Program-made: the position numbers and the translations under genes
In this document: positions 20,594 to 30,759 of the stretch, piece by piece
Numbering within the stretch: the stretch's first letter is position 1
Layout: every line of letters starts with the position of its first letter
Source of the DNA: Comamonadaceae bacterium
GTDB lineage: Bacteria; Pseudomonadota; Gammaproteobacteria; Burkholderiales; Burkholderiaceae_C
DNA: 64,000 nucleotides
Assembly: GCA_947456305.1 (NCBI GenBank)
Contig: CANGPN010000008.1
Span: 1-64,000 of the forward strand
Reading direction: 5' to 3'
The notes under the pieces: model-generated
Databases searched by the model: none
Told to the model about the DNA's origin: nothing
The model's input: only the letters and a program-made list of their open reading frames with translations

Positions 20594-22174
20594 ATGGCTG
20601 AACTACACAATATGACGGTTGCCGAATTGGCAGCCGGTTTACAAAAGAAAGATTTCAGCGCTTTTGATGTTGCTGATCATTTTTTAAAACGCGTCGAGCA
20701 TGACCAGCAACGCGGCAGCAATTCTCTTAACGCATTTCTTGACATCAACCGCGAAGTCACGTTAGCGCAAGCCAAAGCCTCTGACGAAAAAATCGCCGCA
20801 GGCACCGCAGGGCCTTTGGAAGGCGTGCCCATCGCGCACAAAGACATTTTTGTCACCCGAGATTTCGCCACCACGGCGGGGTCGAAGATGTTGAAAGACT
20901 ACCGTTCGCCGTTTGATGCCACGGTGGTCACGCGTTTGCGCGACGCAGGTATGGTGAGCTTGGGCAAACTCAATTGCGACGAATTCGCCATGGGCTCGGC
21001 GAATGAAAACTCGGCCTATGGTGCGGTGACCAACCCTTGGGACACATCATGCATTCCTGGCGGCTCGTCCGGCGGCAGCGCCGCCGCTGTGGCAGCACGC
21101 TTGACACCCGCGGCCACCGGCACCGACACCGGTGGCTCTATTCGCCAGCCCGCCGCGTTTTGCGGCATCACCGGCATCAAACCCACCTATGGACGCGCCT
21201 CTCGCTATGGCATGGTGGCGTTTGCCTCCAGCCTGGACCAAGCCGGACCGATGGCCCGCAACGCCGAAGACTGTGCGTTATTGCTGTCGGCCATGTGCGG
21301 GCCGGATTTGGACAGGGATTCGACTTCGTTGAATGTGGCTCAAACGGAGGATGAGAAAAAATACGGTTTCTCCCATTTGCTTCGTATTGATCATGGCGAT
21401 AAGCCATTCGCAAAAGCGGGGAAAGATGGCAAAGCCTTAAAAATAGGAATGCCTACGCAATGGATGCATCTTGGTCAAACCAGCCCACGGCATCATTCAT
21501 CAGGCGCTCAACCTCAATCTGAGCCTGACGTACAAATCAATTCACGAATTGACCAATCTTTGGAGAGATTTGTAGATCTAGGCGCGGAGATTGTTCCAGT
21601 ACACCTGCCACTGACGAAGCTATCCATCCCCGTCTACTACATCGTGTGCGCCGCAGAAGCTTCCAGTAACTTAAGCCGATTTGACGGCGTGAAATTCGGG
21701 CATCGCGCCAAAGAGTTCTCTGACCTGGCCGACATGTACCAGCGCACCCGCTCCGAAGGTTTTGGCGACGAGGTGAAACGCCGCATCATGATCGGCAGCT
21801 ATGTGTTGTCACACGGTTATTACGACGCTTACTATTTGCAAGCGCAAAAAATCCGCCGCATGATTGCCCACGATTTTCAACAAGCCTTCGCGCAATGCGA
21901 TCTGATTGCCGGGCCTGTGGCACCGACCACGGCTTGGAAGTTGGGCGACAAAGCAGACGACCCAGTCGCCAATTATTTGGCCGATATCTTCACCTTGCCT
22001 GCATCGCTGGCGGGCTTGCCTTGTATGAGTATTCCTGTGGGCTTGGGCGACATGGGGATGCCAGTAGGTATGCAACTCATTGGCAATTATTTGCAGGAAG
22101 CGCAACTGCTGAATGTGGCGCACCGCTTTCAGCAAGTCACTAACTTCCATGACGCAACACCGGAGGGCGTGTAA
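20594..22174 (+). CDS. gatA: Aspartyl/glutamyl-tRNA amidotransferase subunit A
   Basis: The amidase subunit that hydrolyses glutamine and supplies ammonia for tRNA amidation. The 526-aa product has the Ser-cisSer-Lys triad: Lys83 in [10 protein letters not shown], Ser158 in [11 protein letters not shown] and Ser182 in [11 protein letters not shown]. It is about 35 residues longer than usual. The extra length lies around residues 250-330, where the DNA (about 21,340-21,600) is visibly A/T-rich: a hand count of three 60-base stretches gave about 44% G+C, against 65% in one stretch just upstream. Reading frame and flanking family sequence are intact, so the gene is probably functional but mosaic. 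Confidence 0.95.
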   Translation: MAELHNMTVAELAAGLQKKDFSAFDVADHFLKRVEHDQQRGSNSLNAFLDINREVTLAQAKASDEKIAAGTAGPLEGVPIAHKDIFVTRDFATTAGSKMLKDYRSPFDATVVTRLRDAGMVSLGKLNCDEFAMGSANENSAYGAVTNPWDTSCIPGGSSGGSAAAVAARLTPAATGTDTGGSIRQPAAFCGITGIKPTYGRASRYGMVAFASSLDQAGPMARNAEDCALLLSAMCGPDLDRDSTSLNVAQTEDEKKYGFSHLLRIDHGDKPFAKAGKDGKALKIGMPTQWMHLGQTSPRHHSSGAQPQSEPDVQINSRIDQSLERFVDLGAEIVPVHLPLTKLSIPVYYIVCAAEASSNLSRFDGVKFGHRAKEFSDLADMYQRTRSEGFGDEVKRRIMIGSYVLSHGYYDAYYLQAQKIRRMIAHDFQQAFAQCDLIAGPVAPTTAWKLGDKADDPVANYLADIFTLPASLAGLPCMSIPVGLGDMGMPVGMQLIGNYLQEAQLLNVAHRFQQVTNFHDATPEGV

Positions 22175-23671
22175 ATGAGCAGCTCTCTTTTAGTCCACGG
22201 CTACGAAGTCGTCATCGGCTTTGAAACCCACGCCCAACTCTCCACGCAAAGCAAAATTTTCAGCCGCGCGTCTACCGCGTTTGGTGCCGAAGCCAACACC
22301 CAAGCTTGCGCGGTGGATTTGGCTTTGCCCGGCACGTTGCCGGTGATGAACAAAGGCGCAGTCGAACGCGCCATTGAACTCGGCTTGGCGTTGGGTTCGC
22401 ACATCGCCGAGCGCAGCGTGTTTGCGCGCAAAAATTATTTTTACCCCGACCTGCCCAAGGGCTACCAGATCAGCCAGTTTGAAATACCGGTGGTGCAAGG
22501 CGGCGCGGTGTCGTTCTTTTTGGGCGATGAGAAAAAAACCGTGCGCTTGGTGCGTGCGCATTTGGAAGAGGATGCGGGCAAGTCTTTGCATGAAGATTTC
22601 ATTGGTCAATCAGGCATAGACCTGAATCGCGCTGGTACGCCGCTCTTGGAAATCGTCACCGAGCCGGATATGCGCTCCAGCGCTGAGGCCGTGGCCTATG
22701 CCAAAGAGCTGCACAAAATCGTCACCTGGATTGGCATTTGCGACGGCAATATGCAAGAAGGCAGTTTCCGTTGCGATGCCAACGTGTCGGTGCGCAAACC
22801 CGGTGCGCCGCTGGGCACGCGGCGTGAAATCAAAAACCTGAACAGCTTCAAGTTCATGCAGCAAGCCATTGACTACGAAGTGCGCTGGCAGATTGAGCAA
22901 ATTGAAGACGGTCACGCGATCCAACAAGCCACGGTGTTGTTCAACCCGGACACCGGCGAAACACGCGCCATGCGCACCAAAGAAGATGCGGCCGATTACC
23001 GCTACTTCCCCGACCCGGATTTGCCACCGCTGGTGATTTCACGCGAATGGGTGGAACGGGTGCGCAGCGAGATGGCCGAGTTGCCGCGTGTGATGGCCGA
23101 GCGTTTTGTCACGAAATACGGATTGCCTGAGTACGACGCGACCACGCTGACGCAAAGCAAAGCCATGGCGGCTTATTTTGAAGAGACGGCCAAGGCCAGC
23201 GGGCAAGCGAAGTTGGCGAGTAACTGGATCATGGGTGAGTTGTCGCGGCGCATGAACACAGATGACTTGGACTTTGCGCAAGCAGAGGAACGCATCAGTG
23301 CATTGCAATTGGCCGCATTGATCATGCGTATCAACGACAACACCATCAACAACAATTCTGCAAAAGCAGTGTTTGATGCGCTGTGGAATGAAAGCAGAGT
23401 TGCTGTCGGTGACAACTTACATGATGTGACTCAAGCCGCCTCGGTGATAGACAGCATCATCGAAGCCAAAGGCCTCAAGCAAATGAACGACACCGGCGCC
23501 TTGGAAGCCATCATCGACGAAGTGCTGACTGCCAACCCGAAAAACGTCGAAGAGTTCAAAGCCGGAAACACCAAGGCCTTGAACGGTTTGGTCGGCCCCA
23601 TCATGAAAGCCAGCAAGGGCAAGGCGAATCCGGCGCAGGTCAATGAGTTATTGCTTAAAAAGTTGAGCTGA
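22175..23671 (+). CDS. gatB: Aspartyl/glutamyl-tRNA amidotransferase subunit B
   Basis: GatB binds tRNA and activates the terminal carboxylate with ATP in the GatCAB complex. The 498-aa product starts with [23 protein letters not shown] and has the signature [19 protein letters not shown], the [18 protein letters not shown] motif and a C-terminal tail ending [13 protein letters not shown]. The gene begins the base after the gatA stop, so the two are probably translationally coupled. Confidence 0.97.
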   Translation: MSSSLLVHGYEVVIGFETHAQLSTQSKIFSRASTAFGAEANTQACAVDLALPGTLPVMNKGAVERAIELGLALGSHIAERSVFARKNYFYPDLPKGYQISQFEIPVVQGGAVSFFLGDEKKTVRLVRAHLEEDAGKSLHEDFIGQSGIDLNRAGTPLLEIVTEPDMRSSAEAVAYAKELHKIVTWIGICDGNMQEGSFRCDANVSVRKPGAPLGTRREIKNLNSFKFMQQAIDYEVRWQIEQIEDGHAIQQATVLFNPDTGETRAMRTKEDAADYRYFPDPDLPPLVISREWVERVRSEMAELPRVMAERFVTKYGLPEYDATTLTQSKAMAAYFEETAKASGQAKLASNWIMGELSRRMNTDDLDFAQAEERISALQLAALIMRINDNTINNNSAKAVFDALWNESRVAVGDNLHDVTQAASVIDSIIEAKGLKQMNDTGALEAIIDEVLTANPKNVEEFKAGNTKALNGLVGPIMKASKGKANPAQVNELLLKKLS

Positions 23672-23708
23672 TCACTCGTGGCCGGGCGCCAATGTGAGAC
23701 TCCAGCCA

Positions 23709-23745
23709 CCATGAAAATCGGTGATGCCATGGCCGATTTTCATGG
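23709..23745. terminator. Perfect 13-bp inverted repeat after gatB
   Basis: CCATGAAAATCGG (23709-23721) is followed after an 11-nt loop by its exact complement (23733-23745). It lies 38 nt past the gatB stop. It probably marks the end of the gatCAB transcript, but there is no T tract, so simple intrinsic termination is not shown. Confidence 0.5.
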
Positions 23746-23775
23746 TCAGCGAGGCTAAGAGCTAAAGTCCTCCCC

Positions 23776-24486
23776 ATGCCCATCCCGCTCATTCTCATCC
23801 CCGGCCTGATGTGCGACCACAGCGTCTGGACACCGCTGTTGCCGCTGCTTCCCGATGAATTGCAGACGCACATTGCCGACCACGGCGACAGCAACTCACT
23901 CGTCGACATGGCGCAACGCTTATTGAAAAACGCACCACCACTGTTCGATATGGCCGGGCATTCCATGGGCGGACGTGTGGCTTTAGAGGTCTACCGCTTG
24001 GCACCTGAGCGGGTGCGCCGCATCGCGCTGATGAACACCGGCTATCTGCCATTGGCTGCCGGGGAAGCTGGCGGGAAAGAACGTGCCGGGCGCATGCAGT
24101 TGCTGGCCATCGCTCAAGCCCAAGGTGTGCGGGCCATGGCTGAGCAATGGGTGCGCAATATGGTGGCACCTGCGCGCTTGCAAGACACGGCATTGATTCA
24201 ACAAATCATCGACATGTTCGAGCGCAAAACCGCTGCTGTGTTTGAACGCCAACAACACGCTTTGCTCAACCGCCTTGATGCCAGTGACGTGCTGCAACGC
24301 ATACACATTCCCTGCATGGTCATGACCGGCGAGCACGACGGCTGGGCTGACGTGGCTCAGCACCGCGCCATGGCGGATTTGCTGCCTTCGAAAACCGATG
24401 TGTGTGTGGTTGCAAACGCAGGTCATATGCTGACCATGGAAGAACCGGCAGCGGTAGCTCAGGTGTTGCTGAACTGGCTGCGCTGA
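23776..24486 (+). CDS. Alpha/beta fold hydrolase
   Basis: The 236-aa product is a small alpha/beta hydrolase. It begins with the oxyanion strand LILIPGLMCDHSVW, has the nucleophile elbow GHSMGGRVAL, an acid in MTGEHDGWADV and the catalytic His in NAGHMLTMEEP. There is no signal peptide. This arrangement resembles small esterases and the MenH/BioH type; the substrate is unknown. It stands alone, convergent with mltA and with 1 nt between the stop codons. Confidence 0.85.
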   Translation: MPIPLILIPGLMCDHSVWTPLLPLLPDELQTHIADHGDSNSLVDMAQRLLKNAPPLFDMAGHSMGGRVALEVYRLAPERVRRIALMNTGYLPLAAGEAGGKERAGRMQLLAIAQAQGVRAMAEQWVRNMVAPARLQDTALIQQIIDMFERKTAAVFERQQHALLNRLDASDVLQRIHIPCMVMTGEHDGWADVAQHRAMADLLPSKTDVCVVANAGHMLTMEEPAAVAQVLLNWLR

Positions 24487-24487
24487 A

Positions 24488-25669
24488 TCACTGCGTTTTA
24501 GGCAGCAAAGCCCACAACCGCAAAGGTTGTTTCATGCGCCCGGCCAACTCACCGGCCGCAGCACCCGTGCCCATGTACAAATCCGCTCGCACTGCTCCGG
24601 TGATGGCACTGCCTGTGTCTTGCGCCGCCACCAATCTTTGTAAGGCTTGCGTAGGCCCGGGTGACACCAGCCACAAGGGCGTGCCGTACTCCAGGCTTTG
24701 CGGATCCACTGCAATCGATCGGCCAGGCGTCAGCGGCAACCCCTGCGCACCGCGCGGTCCCAAAGCAGCATCTGTGATGGCTTCTTCCTTGAAGAACACA
24801 TAGCGTGGATTGACCCATAACAGCGATTGTGTTTTGCCGGGGTTGCGCTGCATCCAAGCCTTGATACCGGGCCAGGAGGCGTCCTTGGTTTCGTTTTTGT
24901 CAAGCAGCCAACGGCCTATGCTTTGGTAGGGGTGTTCATTGGAGGCGGCAAAACCAACTCGCACCACGTGTACCCGGCCATCGCCTTCAGTGATGCGCAA
25001 ACGCCCCGAACCTTGTATGTGCAACACCATGGCGTCCACGGGATCTGCAAGCCAAGCGATTTCTCTGCCATGCAAAGCCGCTTGTGCGGTTTGCAGGGTA
25101 TCTATTTCCTGCCTTGTGAACCAGGCTTGGCCTGTTTGCAAACCGGCTGGCGGCCGGTACAAAGGAACAGAAAAACCTTTGCCCGGTAAGCGACGGGCTT
25201 CGAACACCGGTTCGTAGTATGCGGTCAGCAAGCCGTTGGCCTCGCCTTCCGGGGTCTGCACACGGTGCGCTTGCAAGTTTTGCATCAACCACTGGCGTTG
25301 CTCGGTGTCACCGGCCAGCGCCAGTCGGCGGATATGCGGGCAAGCTGCAGCCATTGCCGGTCCCGGCCGTTCGCAATTACTGATCAACAAGGCCCAGACC
25401 TCCGCCATGGACTCGTTCTCCCAACCGGGTAAATCGCTCCAGGGCACGGGCATCAACTGGCTGCGCCTGGCTTCCGGCGGGGTACCTGGCGGCAACACCC
25501 GGCCGGACGCGCCCACAGGCGAGCGGGTGACGGGTACCGATTCGCCCGAGGGCACAACCGGCTTGACCGGCTCTTTGACCGCACAAGCAACCAGCCACAG
25601 AAGCAGGCCCGCACGCCATAAGAACTGCCAACACAAGCGCCCACTCACAGCGCCAGCGATTACAGTCAT
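24488..25669 (-). CDS. mltA: Membrane-bound lytic murein transglycosylase A
   Basis: An outer-membrane lipoprotein that cleaves peptidoglycan to 1,6-anhydromuropeptides. The 393-aa product has an N-terminal signal ending in the lipobox LVAC (Cys29), a proline/valine-rich linker, the MltA domain with TAYYEPVFEARR and MVLHIQGSGRL, and the C-terminal 3D domain with AQDTGSAITGAVRADLYMGTG that holds the catalytic Asp. The ATG at 25669 is chosen to give a compact signal peptide; an in-frame ATG at 25693 is an alternative but would overlap the small divergent gene. Longer upstream extension has no family features. Confidence 0.9.
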   Translation of the reverse strand: MTVIAGAVSGRLCWQFLWRAGLLLWLVACAVKEPVKPVVPSGESVPVTRSPVGASGRVLPPGTPPEARRSQLMPVPWSDLPGWENESMAEVWALLISNCERPGPAMAAACPHIRRLALAGDTEQRQWLMQNLQAHRVQTPEGEANGLLTAYYEPVFEARRLPGKGFSVPLYRPPAGLQTGQAWFTRQEIDTLQTAQAALHGREIAWLADPVDAMVLHIQGSGRLRITEGDGRVHVVRVGFAASNEHPYQSIGRWLLDKNETKDASWPGIKAWMQRNPGKTQSLLWVNPRYVFFKEEAITDAALGPRGAQGLPLTPGRSIAVDPQSLEYGTPLWLVSPGPTQALQRLVAAQDTGSAITGAVRADLYMGTGAAAGELAGRMKQPLRLWALLPKTQ

Positions 25670-25691
25670 GCTTGAATGGAGAAACTTAAAC

Positions 25692-25802
25692 ATGCTGCTG
25701 ATTTTGCTGGAAGCGCTGAGCGCCGGGGCCGTACTGGTATTGATCGTCTGGTGGACCATGTTCTCCGGACGCCGAGACGGCGAACGCCAAGAGGAAGACT
25801 GA
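25692..25802 (+). CDS. Small single-helix membrane protein
   Basis: A 36-aa open frame with ATG at 25692 and GGAGA about 9 nt upstream. It encodes a hydrophobic helix of about 20 residues, from LLILLEALSAGAVLVLIVWW to TMFSGR, followed by a charged tail. The layout is that of a small inner-membrane protein with the tail in the cytoplasm. It lies between two oppositely transcribed genes: 22 bp from mltA and ending 1 nt before the stop of the nitrilase gene. Function unknown. The strong ribosome-binding site and clean helix argue against chance. Confidence 0.6.
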   Translation: MLLILLEALSAGAVLVLIVWWTMFSGRRDGERQEED

Positions 25803-25803
25803 G

Positions 25804-26622
25804 TCAAGTGCTGAGCGGGTTCAAGCCCGGCAATTGACGGCGACGTTCGTGTAACAACTGCATGTCTAACTCGGCCATGACACATGCCGCTTGCTGTGCC
25901 TGACAAGCCAACACCTGACCCCAAGGATCGACCCACATGGAATGCCCCCAGGTGCGCCTGCCGTTCTCGTGCGTGCCCCCTTGTGCGGCTGCGCCCACCC
26001 ACACCAGGTTGTCCAAGGCGCGCGCACGTAACAAAACTTCCCAATGCGCCGCACCGGTGGTGTGGGTGAATGCGCTGGGCACCAGCATCAGGTGCGCGCC
26101 CATGCCTGCCAGTTGTTGGTAAAGCGCCGGAAAGCGCACATCAAAACATATGCTTAAACCGATGCGCCAGGTGTGGCCGTCGCGCGAAGGTAAATCGAAA
26201 CACACCGGTGTGTCACCGGCTTGCAAGACGCGCGCTTCGTCGTAACTCTCGGCGCCATTGTCGAAATGAAACAAATGGATTTTGTCGTAGCGTGCCGTGC
26301 ATTCGCCTGACGGATTGAACACCAGGCAGGCGTTGCGCACGCGGTTGCTGTCCCCCGGTACAGCGATCGGCAAACTACCAGCGACCAGCCAGATGCCGTG
26401 TTGTGCGGCCATGCGAGACAAGCGGTTTTGCATATAGCCGTCGCCAAAAGTTTCGGCGATTTGTAGCTTGTCGGTATCGCGCTGTCCGAGCAAACAAAAA
26501 TATTCGGGCAAGACGGCGAGTTCAGCGCCTTGTGACGCAGCCTGCGCCAGCAAATCACCCGCGCTGTCCAGGTTGTGCGGCATAGACACCCCGGAGACCA
26601 TTTGCAATAAACCGGCTTTCAT
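25804..26622 (-). CDS. Carbon-nitrogen hydrolase (nitrilase superfamily)
   Basis: A 272-aa cytoplasmic amidase of the Nit1/deaminated-glutathione amidase branch. The Glu-Lys-Cys triad is visible in AVLPEYF, YDKIHLFHFD and SICFDVRFPALY. The YDKIHLF and CFDVRFP forms are typical of enzymes that hydrolyse deaminated glutathione and similar omega-amides, though other substrates are possible. The ATG at 26622 lies 7 nt after the yhdP stop on the same strand, so the two are co-transcribed. Confidence 0.88.
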   Translation of the reverse strand: MKAGLLQMVSGVSMPHNLDSAGDLLAQAASQGAELAVLPEYFCLLGQRDTDKLQIAETFGDGYMQNRLSRMAAQHGIWLVAGSLPIAVPGDSNRVRNACLVFNPSGECTARYDKIHLFHFDNGAESYDEARVLQAGDTPVCFDLPSRDGHTWRIGLSICFDVRFPALYQQLAGMGAHLMLVPSAFTHTTGAAHWEVLLRARALDNLVWVGAAAQGGTHENGRRTWGHSMWVDPWGQVLACQAQQAACVMAELDMQLLHERRRQLPGLNPLST

Positions 26623-26629
26623 GGCGTGC

Positions 26630-29600
26630 TCAGGGTTTGGCTGCGGCCGGCTTGGCCTCACCGGTGCTGCTGTCGACTTTGCTGACCTTGGGATCTTTCC
26701 AAGTGCCTTGCACGTGCAATTCCTGGGTGCTGGATTTCATCAAGGGTTTGCGCAACACAAATTGCGCCAGAAAGGTGCTAAGGCCGACCAGCGGGTTGAT
26801 GGCCGAATACACTAGCGAGGCGGTGCCTGCATTCAACTCGGGCACGATCACCACTTTGATGTCCTGGGTCTCGTTCTTGATATCGGCTTTGCCTTCCATC
26901 AAAACGGCGGCGCTCACGCCTTTCATTTGCAAATTGTTGGTACTGGCTATGCCTTGTTGAATCTGTACATCACCGCGCACGAAATCAAACAAAAAGCCTT
27001 CGCTGAATACATCGCTGAAGTCCAGGGTCAGGCGTCTGGGCAGCGACTGCAAACTCAACACACCCAGCAATCTGGCAACGCCCGGCTCGGATTTCAAAAA
27101 CTGGCCGCGTTCCATGTTGACATTGAACTGGCCGGACATGGATTTGTAATCGGGCGAAAACGGCGAGCCTTGCCAGCCGATTTGCCCGGTCATACGCCCT
27201 TTGCCGTTGCGGATAACGCCCTTGAAACCCAGTCTGTCAAGCAAGTCGCCGGAATCCTGGATATTCAATTCAAACTCCAGTTGTGAGCGCTTGGCCGTTG
27301 CTTTGCCGGGTCCGCCCCATTGGCCTTTGCTTTTCAAACTGGCTTCCGGCAGGGTCAGATTGAGCTTGCCCAGCACCCATTCGCGCGATCCGTTGGTGCT
27401 GGTGCGGGCAAAGCCTTCTATTTCAGCCTTGCCCAAAGCAATGCCGCGCAACTCCAGGTTGTCAATCACGATATCAAGCGCCGGCATGTCCTTGGGTGAA
27501 TCCGACATCGCGGACTCGACGTCCTCCAGCACGGCCGGTGGAATGGTCAGGTAATTCAAGTGCGCGCTGACACGCGCGCCATTGCCATCAGCCGCAGGCC
27601 GGTAATCTGCAGAGCCTTGAAACTCATTGGCACGGGCTTGTATCCGCCACTGTTTGCCTTGTCTGTCGGCACTCGCCTGAAACTGGTTATAGGTACGGGC
27701 CGACCAGAGCAGTTCCTGACTGCTGAGTTCAATTTTGTTGGGTATGTATGCACCCCAACCGCTGCGCGGATTACCCACCTTCAAACTGTTGTCCTCTTCT
27801 GTCAGAGGCGACAACACCGCTTGCCATTCGTCAGCATTCAGACTGGTTTGCTTGACCTGCAACACCACCGTGTTGTCCGGCGCGTCCTTCCAAGCGGCAG
27901 ACTGTCCGACTTGAATCTGCCCGCGCAGCACGGCAGGCGTGGCGGTGCTGACATCGCGCACGTAGCTGACTGACAGCACCTGCGCGAGCTTGAGTTGTAT
28001 TTGCTCCAACACGGCCGCACCTTTGCCTGAACCGCTTGGTAACAACACGCTGTCAAACCGCATTGGCCAGGATGCATCGGCCGGTTTGCGCAAAGGCGCC
28101 GGCAACTCCAAGGCCATGCCTTGCAGGTTGCTGATCACAGTGATTTCCGGCACGCCTTGACGCAGCCCCAATGTGGCCGAATAAGCGGCGCTGCCTTGCA
28201 GTTTGGCGGCCAGGCCGCTGAGCGAAGGCAATTCAGTGCTTTGTCGCATGGCCTCGGCGCTGATATTGCCTTGCAAACTCAAACGTGAAGGGCCTTCAGT
28301 CACGCTGTCGGCAAAATGCAAGCCACCGTCCAGACGCGCGTCACCGCCAAACACCCGCAGACGCAAATTGCTGGTGCTCAGGCCTGACTGGGTGTAATTG
28401 ACGACGCCGTGTATCTTGCCCATGCGCGGCAGACCTGCTTGCAACTGAATATCGTTACCGGGCAAAGTCAGCGCGCCCTGTACTTTGACTGCCGATAAAT
28501 TGGCCAACGGCACATTGACATGCAATTGATGCTCGGCAATGCCGTTAACCAGTCCCGGGTTCATCCAAGGCCCCAGCTTATCGTTCACCGGTGAGTTCAG
28601 TACTACTTGCATGGCATCGCTCAGATTGCCTTTGATTTGCGCATTCACATCGACAACGATGTCGTTCAAGTCATTGATCACGACATCGAGCCGGCTCAAT
28701 TGCAATTGCGAGCCCAGCCGTGCATTGCTGGACTTAACCTGCAAATGGTTTTGGTTAATAAATAATTCACCGGCGGCCTGTTGCAGAGCGGGCCAAGCGG
28801 GCGGCTCGCGGCGTGACGAACCTGCATTAGCCGCCACCGGTGCGTACTGCACGGTGGCTTGCTGGAACGGGGCCTGGACCGTGAAAACACCGTCGTTGGT
28901 TTTGCTAAACGGGAAATGGTCCAGCGGTCCTTTGAGATGCATGGTGGCCTTGTCAAACCATCCGGCCGTCAGCGCATCGCGCACATAGCGTCTGGCCTGC
29001 GCGTCCATGGCTTGCGGCAGATAGCGATACAGGCGGGATGCCTGCAAGCGCTGGACTTGCACTTGTAAATCCAGATGACCGAACGGCAATTGTTCCCCGC
29101 CCTCGCGCCACTGCAATTCAAAGCTGCCTTGACCGTCGGCGGCGATGACTTCGGCGTCATGCATCTGCAATTGCCATATTTGATGGTTTTTCTGCCAGGC
29201 CAGCTGGGTTTGAAATTTTTTCAGCGGGATCAAAGGATCTTCCAGCCAATCGACCAATGAAACGCTGCCATCCTGTATGTGTACCTGGGCCGAACCGCCT
29301 TGTTCGTTGAGCTCGAAATCGACCTGCGCCTCCTGCATCCCGGGCCACCACCAGGTGTGCGACGGCCGGGTTTTTTGCGGGGCGGATGACGTCAGACGCA
29401 AACCGTTGACTCGTCCGCTGGCCTTGTAATGCATGGAGGGCGAGCCGGCATCAAACCATTGCAAATCCAGCGAATGCACCATGCCTGTAGGCTTGGCTTG
29501 ACTCAAATGCTCGCGCAGTGTGGCATCCATGGGCATGCGCGCCGCCACACGAGCCATGACCTCCAGCGGCATACCGTCAATATGCAGCTCTGCGGTGGCG

Positions 29601-30691
29601 GCCCAGGATTCGTTGGGCTGACTTTGGTGGCGCCAGGCGAACCGGGTTTTGCCGCTGCTCCAGGGTGCGCCCTCCAGCGGTGTAACCTGCAATTGTTCAG
29701 TACGCACCTCCTGACCCAGACCGCCCATCCAAGACTGCATGTGCAAGCGCCCGGCGAACTTTTGCAAGGCGATCTCCTCCAAATGGCTGGCCAGACGCAG
29801 ACGGACATCTTCCAGACCCACATCCAAGGTCTGGTTATTCCACACGCCTTGATCAATATCGACCCAGGCACGCAACCAGCCCCGGCCCGAGAGTAACTCG
29901 GCCGACGTGGCATGCTTGAGGTAGACCGACATGCGGCTGATATCGATTTGCGGCAACTGAGCATAAAAATGCCCTTTCCAACTGGCGATATCGCTGGCGC
30001 TGCTATTGAGCAATGCCTGGTTGAATTGCCCTTGGATACTGATGGTCTGCCCCCAGCCGGCGGGCGGCTGCACATCCAGGCGCCAGGCATGGCTGCGCAA
30101 ACCATTGTTCATCTGCAATGACACACCGTAGAGATCTACCTCGGGCTGCTGCAAGAAATCATCCGCCCAGCGCAAACGGCCCTGGCGCACATAAATTGTC
30201 GGCTGGCGCAGCAACCAATCCATCATGGCTGTGTTGTCACCACCGCCCAGCCACATGCCTGCGACTTGCCAGCGGCCTTGCGGGTCGCGCCTGACTTCAA
30301 GCTCAGGTCCGAGCAACTCTATGCGGTCCAGAGTCAAACTCAATAAAGAAGCAGGCGACAAACTGACACGCACTTGGGGCAAACGCAAGACTTCATCGTC
30401 CTGCGCATCCCGCAGCACAAAGTCAGTCAACACAAAAGACGGCACCCAGCCATCTGAATCGGCTTGCAGCCGGCCGATGCTGACTTTCACGCCCCAGGCC
30501 TTGGACGCCATGGCCTCGATTTCAGGCTGCCAATCAAGGATGCGCGGCACGATCAACCAATGCAATGCCGCCGTGGCCAGCAGCATCAAGGACCAAAATC
30601 CCAGCGCCAGCCACCATAACCAACGGCTCAAGCTGACATACCAAGGCCTGCCGTGACCGGCAGCGTCAGAAGCAATGGCTTGCTCAGTCAT
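26630..30691 (-). CDS. yhdP: YhdP-family AsmA-like protein (TIGR02099)
   Basis: A 1,353-aa envelope protein. After a short cytoplasmic head it has one membrane helix at about 25-48, then a very long periplasmic region of beta-rich repeats. The start PRILDWQPEIEAMASKAWGVKVSIGRLQADSDGWVPSFVLTDFVLRD-like and the C-terminal MSGQFNVNMERGQFLKSEPGVARLLGVLSLQSLPRRL are typical of this family. AsmA-like proteins, including YhdP, form bridges thought to carry phospholipids from the inner to the outer membrane. It is slightly longer than the E. coli protein (1,266 aa). It is divergent from glnE. Confidence 0.93.
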   Translation of the reverse strand: MTEQAIASDAAGHGRPWYVSLSRWLWWLALGFWSLMLLATAALHWLIVPRILDWQPEIEAMASKAWGVKVSIGRLQADSDGWVPSFVLTDFVLRDAQDDEVLRLPQVRVSLSPASLLSLTLDRIELLGPELEVRRDPQGRWQVAGMWLGGGDNTAMMDWLLRQPTIYVRQGRLRWADDFLQQPEVDLYGVSLQMNNGLRSHAWRLDVQPPAGWGQTISIQGQFNQALLNSSASDIASWKGHFYAQLPQIDISRMSVYLKHATSAELLSGRGWLRAWVDIDQGVWNNQTLDVGLEDVRLRLASHLEEIALQKFAGRLHMQSWMGGLGQEVRTEQLQVTPLEGAPWSSGKTRFAWRHQSQPNESWAATAELHIDGMPLEVMARVAARMPMDATLREHLSQAKPTGMVHSLDLQWFDAGSPSMHYKASGRVNGLRLTSSAPQKTRPSHTWWWPGMQEAQVDFELNEQGGSAQVHIQDGSVSLVDWLEDPLIPLKKFQTQLAWQKNHQIWQLQMHDAEVIAADGQGSFELQWREGGEQLPFGHLDLQVQVQRLQASRLYRYLPQAMDAQARRYVRDALTAGWFDKATMHLKGPLDHFPFSKTNDGVFTVQAPFQQATVQYAPVAANAGSSRREPPAWPALQQAAGELFINQNHLQVKSSNARLGSQLQLSRLDVVINDLNDIVVDVNAQIKGNLSDAMQVVLNSPVNDKLGPWMNPGLVNGIAEHQLHVNVPLANLSAVKVQGALTLPGNDIQLQAGLPRMGKIHGVVNYTQSGLSTSNLRLRVFGGDARLDGGLHFADSVTEGPSRLSLQGNISAEAMRQSTELPSLSGLAAKLQGSAAYSATLGLRQGVPEITVISNLQGMALELPAPLRKPADASWPMRFDSVLLPSGSGKGAAVLEQIQLKLAQVLSVSYVRDVSTATPAVLRGQIQVGQSAAWKDAPDNTVVLQVKQTSLNADEWQAVLSPLTEEDNSLKVGNPRSGWGAYIPNKIELSSQELLWSARTYNQFQASADRQGKQWRIQARANEFQGSADYRPAADGNGARVSAHLNYLTIPPAVLEDVESAMSDSPKDMPALDIVIDNLELRGIALGKAEIEGFARTSTNGSREWVLGKLNLTLPEASLKSKGQWGGPGKATAKRSQLEFELNIQDSGDLLDRLGFKGVIRNGKGRMTGQIGWQGSPFSPDYKSMSGQFNVNMERGQFLKSEPGVARLLGVLSLQSLPRRLTLDFSDVFSEGFLFDFVRGDVQIQQGIASTNNLQMKGVSAAVLMEGKADIKNETQDIKVVIVPELNAGTASLVYSAINPLVGLSTFLAQFVLRKPLMKSSTQELHVQGTWKDPKVSKVDSSTGEAKPAAAKP

Positions 30692-30759
30692 GCAGAATAG
30701 GGCTTGGTCGAGGTGATGTTCACATTGAAATTATCACCCGCAAGTCACATCGCCGGAAA

